Assembly (NCBI GenBank): GCA_039566865.1
Contig: CM076953.1
Location: 6,324,001-6,388,000, forward strand
Direction: 5' to 3'
Length of the DNA stretch: 64,000 nt
DNA from: Aurelia coerulea
Lineage: Eukaryota > Cnidaria > Scyphozoa > Semaeostomeae > Ulmaridae
Under the pieces are notes generated by a model. The model did no database searches, was not told the origin of the DNA, and was given only the letters and a program-made list of their open reading frames with translations. Within the stretch, counting starts at the first letter, position 1, and each line of letters begins with the position of its first letter. Both the position numbers and the translations under genes were made by a program. Of this stretch, positions 26,301 through 38,300 are shown one piece after another.

Positions 26301-29300
26301 TTGTGATAAAGGAAATCCTTAATATTCTTAATTCATTATCATTTGCTTCCTGTATCATGTTACTCGTAAGGTACTTGGGTAATGTCTAAACATTGGATAG
26401 GCTTCAACAACCTTGCTTTGGAATGTTCACGAGGGCATAGGTAGTGAACATGAAGATTGTTATGGAATCAGCACTGGCCCAAATTCTTTGTTTAATACGT
26501 GTATTTCGTTGATATATATTTGCTTACCTGATCAGCATATACAATTACGTCACAAAGTAACTCGATGTTGGTACAATCTAAAACGCACAAAATAAGTGAC
26601 GTTACGGAAAGACCACACAACAGCTCCTTTCGTTTTGAAATCAATTGGTACTATCAAAATAGGTAAGTATTATGACTGGTAACTTTGATTGTATCTTTGA
26701 ATGGCCTGGAATGAACTTAGCGTTTTTTGCTGTAAGTATTATGACTGATAACTTTGAAGTTCCTTTCAACAGGGCCCTTATTGATAACAGTACTTGAAGT
26801 ATTGACAAGGTTTTACCCTGTATAAATATTTCTCTTATTATTATTATTATCTCTTTATGAGAAAACGCTCTTCAGGTTTCAAATCAGGAGGAAACAAGCT
26901 TTCTTTTAACATGAAATTTTTTTTGACATACAGGATGTCCCAAAAAAATTGTTCGAAGTTTGATTGAATATTAAAAAACAAGGAAATACTGAAGGCTTTC
27001 CATGTTAAGATAACCTATTTTGCTGAGATTTTAAATTAATTTTAGAAACTAGAAGCTAGCAAATCGGCCAAATATTCGCGGAGTTACGAGCTTTCAAAGA
27101 TCAAGTTTGTGCGAAAGCTGAAATCAGACGCCCGTAAATTACAAATTTCGTGAAAGTAGAATCTCGTTTATTCAGAGAAAATTAAATGGAATTTCAAAAG
27201 CACTTTCGATAAACTAGCTTTCTCTAACATTGAATCATGGTCATGGATGGTTGGAGGAATCTTGTTCAGCACAATTTGGAATTGCCCCGTCTCTCATTGA
27301 TTAAGTTTTCATTCCATGTTTTAAGATACTTGCAGTTCTAAGTAAATTTTGGCAACGGTTACAAGAATTAAATAACTTTGGAAGTCCTATTTGGTTTGCT
27401 ACGATATCGACGAGAGGCGAAACATTGGACAGTCTTCTTTTACGTCAATTTTAGGAAGTCTTTTAGGGAAACAAGTCAGTTAGGGGCGTATGGTTTCAGC
27501 TTTCTCATAAATTGGAACTTCAAAAGCTTGTAACTCCCTGAATTCTTAGCGGATTCGCAAGATTCTGGCTTCTAAAATTGATATAAAATCTTAGGAAAAG
27601 GGTTATCTAACCAGGAGCCTGCACATTTGATCGTTATTTTCTAACATTTAATTAAACGTCGAACAATTTTTCTGGGACACCCTGAATAAAAACAAATAAA
27701 ATAAATAAAACTTCTCCAAAATCTTGAAAATTCTAAAAACTCAGTCTTCTAAAAAACTTTTCACATTTTAGGATATTTTGATCGACGTTTGCTTCGATAT
27801 GGTTTGACGAGTATGGAAATCTTAACAATTAAAAATGTACTTTGTCAATGCTGATGCTGGTTTTGGACAAATTAAAGTCTGTCTCAAAAATCAGATTTCA
27901 CGTGAATATGTCCGCAAATATCAATAATTAAAGTGCTGTGCATGATTAATTTTGCGTTATCGCAAATCTCCTGCAACATCTAATTTGAAACAGAATTTAT
28001 GATCACCTTTAAGATTTGGTGCTTCATCGATGTAAAGAAAATCCAAAACAATTTTCAAAATTTTTCCAGGCATCGGCATCTTGATTGATCCATCTTTCCA
28101 ACTTGCTTCCATCCATGGGCTACCAAGCATACTTTGAAAGTATTCTAAAATACAAAACAAGGTAGGGACATTGAAAATTTCTTTTACTGGCCCATCAAGT
28201 GTAATTTTTGCAGAAAATCGATCTGCACTACTGCCATTTTCCAGAGGTGGAAAAAAATGCGTGAAGCAGGAAGCTTGTTTGTTGGAAGGAAGAAAAGGGT
28301 AGGAAAGAGAGAAAGCAGGATAGAAGGAAGGAAAAGAAAGGAACCGATGAAGGGAGGAATGAAAAATGAAAGGAAAAGGTTGTAAAAAGGATGGAAAGGA
28401 AAAGGAAAGGAGGAAGAAAAAAGGATGGAAGGAAGGAAAGAATAGAAGAAAATCAATGTTTGGATTATGCTCTTTTCGATTACAGTTTTGTGATCCAAGG
28501 AAGCTTTAAAAGTAATTCAAGTTCCTGGCGGATTATCGACTGCACTGAAATCTGAGACTACAGAAAATTGAGAAAACAATGGAAGGAAGAATTCTGGTTT
28601 GACGTTCCGTCGCAGGCAGGCAAATATTATCTCAACCACTGCAATTTTCTAAGAAAATGTATCTCCCCGTACTCCTGAGCAATAGATGTGGAAATTGCAA
28701 TGAAATATTCTTTTAAGCTCATTTAATTTTCCCAATACTGGCCATGTATTTAGGCCTGCCCAGAGCTTGGCCAAAAATTTACAATAACCTTACCTAATCG
28801 CGCAACCAATATGCATTTATGACAATGAAACTGTTCTCCATCTTCAGATTCAATAATTATATCGGACAATTCTCCCATTTGTTGCCAAATAGAGAATCCT
28901 TTTTCAATCAATTTACTTGAGACCCTAAAATGGAATTCAAGACTAATTTAGAGTTTCGTTAACAACATTAATACTTTGGGGCACATATCGAGGTTTGCAT
29001 AACTGGATCGAAGATTTTTCTTGTATTTAGATACTCCATATGCAAAGCATGGATGTTGTCAAGCAGTCTTTGGACGTAAACAAAATGCAATTAAGTTTTA
29101 AAATGGAGAATAGTATTACTTTGCAAAACCATCTTCTAGATACCACCAGGTGTGCATAAACATGGGAACGTGGGAACAAAGTTCCCAGGCAGCTTTTTCC
29201 AAAGCAATATTTTGCAGGCAGTTTTTCTAAAATAGTTTTCGATGAAATGTAATTGCAGTAAGATGATGGATAATAGCAAACAAATGGTACAAATTGCTCA

Positions 29301-32300
29301 TGTTCTGCTGTTGAATATATGATTAATCGTTTTGTTGCTCCATGTGTAACAACTTACTGTTTGATACCTGCATTATTACTGGTTCTGGAAATAGGCTTCT
29401 CTACCCTAGCTGTACAAAATTGATATACAGGCAGGTTTTCCGAGAATTTCTACCGCTCCCAGGCAGGTTTGAACATTATGCACGCCTGGATACCACTTTC
29501 GATTGACACGCTTGACTACAAATTCAGAGAAAAACAAAGTTGTTGTGCGTGTTGTACGTCGATTGTATTTAAAGTCATAAATTAATTCAAAAATTCGACA
29601 TCGTACAAAGAACTAAGATTTAAACGACGTTTCGAGCATAACTCTTCATCAGGTTTAGAAGGAAACCATCATCAGGTTTATCACCATCAGGTTTACCTTC
29701 ATCAGGTTTATTGAGGTAAACCTGATGAAGAGTTATGCTCGAAACGTCATTTAAATCTTAGTTCTTTGTACGATGTCGAATTTTTAATTAATTTATGACT
29801 ACAAATTCAGAGGTTGGTGGTTCGAGCATAGGTTCCAAATCTTTAACTCGGCGTAAAAAGGTGGGTGTAAAATTCTATGACCTATCTCTTCTGATTGAAT
29901 GGCTTGAAAGAAACTTTAGATAATTATCTACAATTCTACCGTTGGACTTTTCAGAAATTTTGAATATTTTTGGAGATTACAGCGTATCTTACATTTCAAC
30001 TCATTTGAGGATGTGACGTCATCAAATTTCTAAATCATAAACCAGATGAGTGACAGACTTCTGCCTGATACCATATTGTAGGCACTCATAAATTATGGTT
30101 TTCTTCCAAATTACTTTATGTTGCGTCAAACAGTTTAGAAACTACGATAGTTTAAAGTTTTTTTGAAAATTTTTCTTGAATTCGTGAAAAAGAAGAAAAA
30201 CACTCTAATTCTGAAAATATTGAAGATATCAGAAAAGTCCAACGGTAGAATTATAGAGAAATAGCAAAAGTTTCCTTGAAATCATTCAGTTCAAAGAAAT
30301 AAGTCACTCAATTTTACACCAGCCTTTTTAAAGATTTGGAACCTATGCTGGTGGTTCGAGTGCCCCGACTTGTCAAATCTGCTACAGAGACTGAAGACAG
30401 TCACCAGCTATCTGTAATTCCAGGTAAAAGGATCATAAAGTGTGATCACAGCGAGAGGAAGAAACAGGACACTGCTTCGATATGCTTAGCATTCCAGCAA
30501 ATCCAGCATAGCATAGGTTCCAAATCTTTATCTCGGCGTAAAAAGGTGGGTGTAAAATTCAATGACCTATTTCTTATGATTGAATGGCTTGAGAGAAAGT
30601 TTAGATACTTATCTATAATTCTACCGTTGGACTTTTCAGAAATTTTGAATATTTTTGGAAATTACAGCGTATCTTTCATTTCAACTCATTTGAGGATGTG
30701 ACGTCATCAATTTTCTAAATCATAAACCAGACGAGTGACAGACTTTTGCTTGATACAAAATTGTAGGCATTCATAAACTATGGTTTTCTTCGAAATTATT
30801 TCATGATACGTCAAGCAGTTTAGAAATTACGATGGCTTTAAGTTTTTTTGAAAATTTTTCTTGAATTCTTGAAAAAGAAGAAAAACACTCTAATTCTGAA
30901 AATATTGAAGATTTCAGAAAATTCCAACGGTAGAATTGTAGAGAATTAGCTAAAGTTTCTATGAAGTCATCCAGTACAAAGAAATAGGTCACTCAATTTT
31001 ACACCAGCCTTTTTAAAGATTTGGAACCTATGCTATCCAGCAAAGGGCTCAAATCTTTTAAATCTTTAAAAAGGTCGGTGTAAAATTATATGGCATTTTT
31101 CTTTTAATTGGATGGCTTGAAAGGAACTTATCTTACTTTGCTGTAAATCTGCTGTGGAAATTTTTGATATCTTGATTTTTCTCAAAATGGCAGCAATTTA
31201 ACTGCTATTGAAAAAATTCATGGACAATTTTGAAAAAGTTTAAATCATCGGAAATCCTAAACTAAGAGAGGAAACATTATATAACCTAAAAGAAAACCAT
31301 AGTTTATGAAGGCCTACAACATGGTGGCAAGCAGAAATCTGCAGCTTCTTTAGTTTAGGATTTAGAAATTTGATGATGTCATAGCCTCAAATTTACTAAA
31401 TGCTGCCATCTTGAAACTAAGGAAGATTTCAATAAATTGCCACGGTAGATTTACAGCAAAAAACTCTAAGTTCCTTCCAAGCCATTTATTTCAAAGAAAA
31501 CTGCAATAGAATTTTACACCGACCTTTTTAAAGATTTGAGCCCTATGTTCCTTCGGATACTGGGCAGAAATAGAGAAAAAGAACTGGAAAAAGTTCGACG
31601 AAACACTTACCCATTCTCGTTCTTTTGCTCCAATGACTTTCCTTTTATTAAATTTTTCCTTTTCTTGCTTTTTTTTACAGCTTTTGTTGACATATTTTCA
31701 ACTACAGTTCCATTTTCATCACAAAATGTTCTCGAATCCAAACAATCCGGGCTATCGAGATCACGAATACAAAAACTTTTCATGTTACTGACCAGAAAGT
31801 CATCTTCCTGGTGATTCCCGTTCATATTGTTCAGCTTAGTGCTTGCAACAGTATTCTGCTGTATGATATCGCATGTTTTCCCCATATAAACATCTGATAG
31901 CCATCTCTCAGCTGCATCCTGGGTAATGTTCTTTAGATCCATGACATATTTACCGGAAACAGAATCAAAATTTAAGCGTGGCTCAATTGTTGACTTAGGC
32001 AGTCTTGAAATGAGAATAAACCGGTGGGCAGCAATCGTTGCGTTCTTCGCCTGGAAGGGAAATCACGTGAAATGATCAAAACGGCCATTCTTGGCTGATG
32101 GGGCCACCGTGTAAAAAGAATTTAAAATGAAATGAATGAAAATGAAATGAAATATGCAAATACCGCTATGTTCACGCAATATCAGCACCATTTGAAAATG
32201 GCGGAAAATATGACGGTAATAACTCCTTTTTTGTAATCTTTGCAACGATTCTCTACCGGGTGCACCAAAATAAACTATGCACGTTTGACAGGCCACAATA

Positions 32301-35300
32301 AATCCTACACTGGACCGATTTTGAAGATTCATGACTTAATCTTTAGCAAAAACCTGAATGAGATTCTAGGATTTTTTGCAAATTTTTTTGTTTTCAGTTT
32401 TTAGAGCTAGACGCAAGTTTCTTAAACTTTTCGTTCTCGAAAACACTGAGAACGATCTAAAAAGTCGATCAAATTTTCTAAAGAATCGACATGGATGGAC
32501 AAAGAGAAAACTTGTTGGTGGTGGTTTTAAATTTAGAAATTGATTAATTGTATCCATTTATTGTACATAACTTATTTAGGCGCAGCAACAAGGACAGATT
32601 TTGTAAGACAATAGCATGAGTTGCTTTTGATTAACACTGCAATTCAAAGTGATTATCGATCGCAGACAAAGAAAATTCTCTCAACCAGTAAATCAAAACA
32701 AACAAAGCCGCAAAAGTTGCTCTGAAACCCAGGTAGCTAGCGCGAGCGTTGTGCATTCCAAAAATTGTTTTTAAGAGCAAACATGAGCATATATCGAAAG
32801 AAGAAGGATATATTTACATATCTGCCTCAGGCATTTCATATGTTTGCTTCAAAAGCCGATTGGGAGGCGATTCAATTCTCTTCTTTTTTTTGGGTGTAAT
32901 AAAACACTTACTGTTCAGCTTCTGAGCCAAATAAATAAAATGCCCGAGGTAGATGTTTAGACATATCCTTGTTCTTTTGATATATGCTCATGTTTGCTCT
33001 TGAAAACAATTTTTGAAATGCACAACGAGCGCGCTAGCTACAAGGGTTTCAGAGCAACTTTTGCGGCGTTGTTTGTTTTGACTTTATGGTTGAGAGAATT
33101 TCCTTTGTCTGCAGTCGCTAATCGCTTTGAATTCAGGTGTCAACAAAAGAAACTCGTGCTATTGTGTTACAAAATCTGTCCTGGTTAGGCGCAGCCGGTA
33201 CTTCTATAATCTTTATAATTTACCGAGGCCTAAAGAATCAATCCACCTTTTCAGGATAAGCGGCACCAAATCGGAAGTCTTTTGCTTTGATTTCAAGGCC
33301 TAATGAATGAAGACTACGTTTACACAATATCAGTAGGTAGGTAGGTATCATATTTAACGTGGCTAGCCTGCGAAAGTCTGAGAGAGACTTATTTCCAGCA
33401 GGGGCCACGGATGTTTTACCATCAACCGCCGCAGCTACCAGATTTCCCTCACATGGCTCTGGTTGACCCGAGCTAGAGTTACGGACAGCGACCAAAGTAT
33501 TCGAACCTCGGCCGTTCTGACCTTTGGTTTACGAGTCAGTCGCCTTATCCACTCGGCCACGCGCTCTCTTTTGCAGCTTGTACAGCTTGTACAGCTTGCA
33601 AGTACAGCTTGAAAATGGCGGAAAAATTGACGGTAACGAGTTCTTTGTAACCTTTGCAACAATGAGACTGGATAATTTACTGAGGCCTAAAGAATCAATG
33701 CACCTTTTCACGATAACAGGCGCCAAATTGGAAGTCTTTTGCTCTTTGAGATTTTGCATTTTAGAGGCTAAAATCTTGTTCTGTGTTCAAAGTTAAGTTT
33801 TGAGACAAATTTTCATATTCATATCTGTCTTTCTTTCGAAATTATGGCGTTTTGAAGAATCTAAAGTTACAAAGTTAGACCGTGAAATCAAAGTTTGGGC
33901 AAATTTTTCATACTAGGAAGAAGACTTTTGCATCCTCCCAAGAGGATAGCACGAGCTATAAACCGTGTTTAAGTCATTGCTGTAAGGTAGACACAATGGG
34001 GAGATTTGCTCGTGATTTTAGCACGTTTTTAAGGTTTCTCGAAGGGACTTTCTCGAGAAAATCCCTTGCAAAATCTGAACGAAGTGACCGATTTCAGTAA
34101 AGTAAATGTTTTTATAATATGTTTGAACATGTCCATCGTTGAATGGTATATTTGTAAATATCATTGCCTTCATACACAGGGGGCAAAATCCCAGGGGGCA
34201 GAATCCCTGCAAAATTCGTTTTTGGTATTCATGACCCTAAAGGACTATCCTATATTACTCAACTAAGGGTTGGCCTAAGCACACTGAACTTTCACAAATT
34301 CAAGCACAATTTTAGGGATACAATAAATCCAATGTGCCCCACAAATGACGGTGTTGAGGATACTGAACACTTTTTGTTCTATTGCCCTTCTTTCGATGAG
34401 GAACGACGTGATCTTCTCGCTGGAGTCCTTTCGCTACTGAGACCATTTGGGTATATTAATCCTTCAAATAAGGTTCTTACGGAGCTTTTACTGTATGGTG
34501 ATAAAGAACTTTCCAATGAAGTTAATAGAAATATATTACAATTAACTTTGCAGTATATCCATAAAACTGGTCGATTTGATTAAGACAATTCCAAACTTCA
34601 TTACATGCCACCACCTTTCCCCGTTTAGTAGTAATTTACGAGTAGATTTCATGTAGTTGTTCTTTTTGTTCATGTCATTTATTTTCTTGTCTTATATTTT
34701 GACTAGTTTCTTCTTTTTCTTATATTATATATCTATATGTTAATGGCCTCAGGAGGGTAGACATTGCTTTTTTGCTCCTTGGGGTATCGTTGTAGTAGTA
34801 TTGTAGGGTAATTATGTAAGTAGTGTAGGGTAGCTCATATTGTAGAGTAGTTCTGTAAGTAGTGTAGTGTAGCTCGTAAATATATTGTAACTTTTTACTG
34901 GAATATATATATAAAAAAAAAGAATTCCCAGGGGGAAGAAAACTGTATATTTTACCTTGATCAAAACATCATGTATATTATCTTCAGAATCAGCTTCATT
35001 TAGCAGCTCATTTAAATCAGTATCCATATTTCCACGACCAATTCCAGGGAATCTTTTCAGTCCGATTTTTGGATCATTCTGAACGGCAGCAAATGTCCGA
35101 CACTTCAAATCACATGCGACTTGATACGTCCTATACAACAAGGGAATCCTTTCGATCATGACTTCTTCCTGTTCCTCCTTCCTTCTTTTCCATTTTTCAG
35201 CGAGTTCCTCGAGTGATAACGAGGATTTTGCTTGCGACTTATGTGGCGATGTTTTACTGTCAGTTTGTGCGTTCGACTTTGATTGATTATTTTTTCTGAA

Positions 35301-38300
35301 ATGTCCATGAAAAACAATGCCCTCATCAGTTGTAATAAGCAAATGCTTCCCCAGACAAATATCAACAACTTGCCAGGAATCCTTTCTTTTACCAGCCAGG
35401 AAACATTCCTTGAAACTCGAATATCCTGGCCTCCAACAATATACCATACCGTCTACTTTAAGACATGCAATACACAGCTTTTCGGGGTCTTTGTTTTGTA
35501 GGTCTTCGAGTAGCTTAGTAGATAGTTCACCCCCTGTCATCACCAGTTTCTTAATGTTAGTAATTTTAGTGGCAATTCTGCGGTAACCATAATCTTGTAA
35601 AATGTAAATATCGCCATTACTCATCGAGCAACAAGTAGCACCATCAGAAACAGCAACGGAGTTTATAGTTAGCTCCTTCTTGCATAGTAAAGTAACGAGA
35701 CGAGGAACTGATATTAATTGATCACCTTTTAGGTGGCCTAAAAAGAAAAAAGGTTTTCATTAGTAAACGAGAAGACGGATTAAAAGCTAGTCCACGGGAG
35801 GTAGGAAATGCTGAATTTAGAAAAAGCTTTATGTATGGATACATCAAGTTATTCTTATCCTAATATATCATTTCGGTCGTGATATATCGACTTGTTTTCC
35901 TTCTGTGTCTACCTCTCCTGCGAAGGTGCTATATTAATCCGATTGACATGACCTCAGGGGCCCTTGCCACTCAAAAGTGGAAATCGCCTTCGCAGGAGAG
36001 GTAGACACAGGAGGAAAACAAGTCAATATATCACGAACGAAATGATATGTTAGGATAGGAATAACTCGATGTATCATACATAAAGTTTTTTCTAAATTCA
36101 GTGTTTCCTACCGCCCGTGGCTAGTCAGTGGAATTTTCTGAGCGGGTGGAAATTCTTTTGTTTGCACGAGAAAGAGTCGCTTTGTAATTGAGTATAAATT
36201 AAGATTGAATCAGTTTGCTTGCGTAAAATTCTGCTCGCTTGGAAAATTCAACTAACTAACCTGAGAAGGAAGTTATAATTGGTGTTCCACAAGGGTCTTG
36301 CTCAGGGCCTCTCCTCTTCATCCTATACATCAATGACCTTCCTTTGTCATTAAAACACTCACAAGTTAACATGTACGTTGATACACTGGCATATCATGTT
36401 CACCCAATCTAGTCTCAAATTAGATGTCACGTGAAAGGTCCGCGAATATACACAATTGAACGGTTTTGCATGATTAATTTTGCATTATCGTAAATCTCAC
36501 ATGACATCTACAGCCAGTTCTCAACAGGAGTCAGCTATCATTTACAGGAAAAGTTTTGGACCTGGGCGCAAAAATTACTTTTTGGTAGGCTCATCCACGT
36601 ACAAATACAAGTCAAGTACCCCCGCCCCCTAGCCTACGCGTAAACCCATTATTCCAAAAGAAAAAGGGTCTACGAAACAATGAGGAAAAGCTTGCTGCTA
36701 CAGATCCAGAGTTCTGGAACATAATTTATGCAGCCTTTGTTGAGACGTGTTTCATACATTATTTGAGTAGAGGAATAGCATAATTAATTGGGCAGCCGTA
36801 GCAAGCTTTATCTCATTATTTCCAGGACCCTTCATTCTTTAGGATAATGGGTCTACTCGTAGGCTAGCCCCCCCCCCCCTTGGGTGAGAGTTAGTGAAAT
36901 GCTGAAATCGTTTGACCAGGCTTAATACGTATTGGCCCAAAGAGAGTCACATAAAGCTGGTCGAAAGATAAAAACCAGTCCATCCGCCATTGGGGATCAC
37001 ATTAGCCAATCAGGGCACGCCGCGTCGTTTAAAGATTTCTCTATTTTGGACAGAGCCAACAATGAGTTTGACCTTCTTATTCACGAGAGCCTCCTTAATT
37101 TATGGGATCGACCTGAACTTAATTCCCAACAGTCGTCTATTCCCTTAGTCCTCCTCTGATCTGTTTTCACTTTATCCACTTAGGTCTTGAGTCCCCTTAC
37201 GCTTAGCAAATGTAACTCACGCTTGTTTACCGCGTTTTATCTTGTTTGTTCCTTGGTATAAATTGCCATCTTTATTTATTAGATTTGCTGAAGATGAACC
37301 AAGCCTGGTTCGAAACGTTCTAAAAACATGTTTACGTCAAATCAATTAATTAATTTCTTTCTAACCGATTATGTCTCTTATATACTGTCTAAGTCTCCTG
37401 GAAATGTCAATGAAGCGTAAAATGATTGTCGTCGCCTGTCTCATCCTCCGAGTCACAATTAATTCTAACAAAAAATACATACCTAATTGTCCCGCATTTA
37501 ATCCAAAAGTGAATAATTCATTTTTAGTGAAAATTGCACTGTGAAATCTTGCAGCAGCAACTCCGATCATAATTTTGCCTTTTAGTGATTTATGACTTAT
37601 CTGAAAGATAAAATAAGAGTTGGGAAAGGTTTACAGTCATTGGAAGAATTGAAAGAATCTGAGTTTTGCGAATGATCAGTTCTACGAAGAAGATTTATAT
37701 CTGAAGCCTGGCTCACGCTCATTGGACGAATCCTAAGAATTTGTCTGCAATCGCTGATAGCTTTGTAATAACGTGTCAATCAAAGGCAATTAATGCTATA
37801 GTTTCAAAGCCTGTCCCTTGTTCCTTAGAGGTTAGTTGACTGCAAAACAATTGTAGAAAACAAGACAAGAAAAACTTAATTTTCATGAATAAATTTTTCC
37901 TTGCTTTCAAATTTTACTGGTAGACATGAAGTCTCGGTTTCTTGACACATTGGATTATCGCAATAGAATGAAAAGAAATACCGTTTATCAAGCTACAATG
38001 CCTGCCAAAAGTCCTTGGAACACTTAGGCCATTTCTTGACAATCCGCAGTTCTAACCATAGCGATTAGGCTTAAACACCCCCTTACCCCCAAAACAATGT
38101 TGATTTGCAAGGTTATTGTCCTAGCATTCCATCAGAGTCGCGAATCGTCCTGCCATCCCCATTTTGTCATCACAGAACAACATTGTTCTGAGGGGGAGAG
38201 GGGGAAATCGCAAACAAAAATGCAAAAATAGCAAAGGTGTTCCAAGACTTTTGGCAGGCATTGTAGGTAAGTGAGCTGCAAATCTTATGTTTGTGTCATT

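Larger units (their letters stand above)
29570..29800. mobile_element. Palindrome of two Penelope-like 3' ends with hammerhead-like motifs
   Basis: Arms 29,572-29,660 and 29,714-29,798 are inverted copies (ACTAAGATTTAAA ... TTTAAATCTTAGT, GACATCGTAC/GTACGATGTC). Each arm holds CTGATGA + 3-bp stem + GAAACGTC. The centre has tandem CATCAGGTTTA units. Flanking GACTACAAATTCAGAG occurs on both sides (from about 29,518 and 29,796), so it looks inserted as a unit. Confidence 0.75.
29510..30505 (+). mobile_element. tRNA-derived SINE family 1, interrupted by two insertions
   Basis: SINE parts at 29,513-29,530 (CGCTTGACTAC), 29,803-29,824 (GAGGTTGGTGGTTCG) and 30,351-30,505 (body with TCTGTAATTCCAGG) are split by a Penelope-like palindrome (about 29,533-29,797) and an M1 MITE (29,825-30,350). 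The A-box end is decayed. Confidence 0.75.

Noticed and set aside
27957..28006. Extension of IBTK exon 10 into DHKFCFKLDVAGDLR
   Set aside because: Most of it is a small MITE also present at 36.4 kb; the AAAG|gtgatc donor and exon 11 explain the gene.
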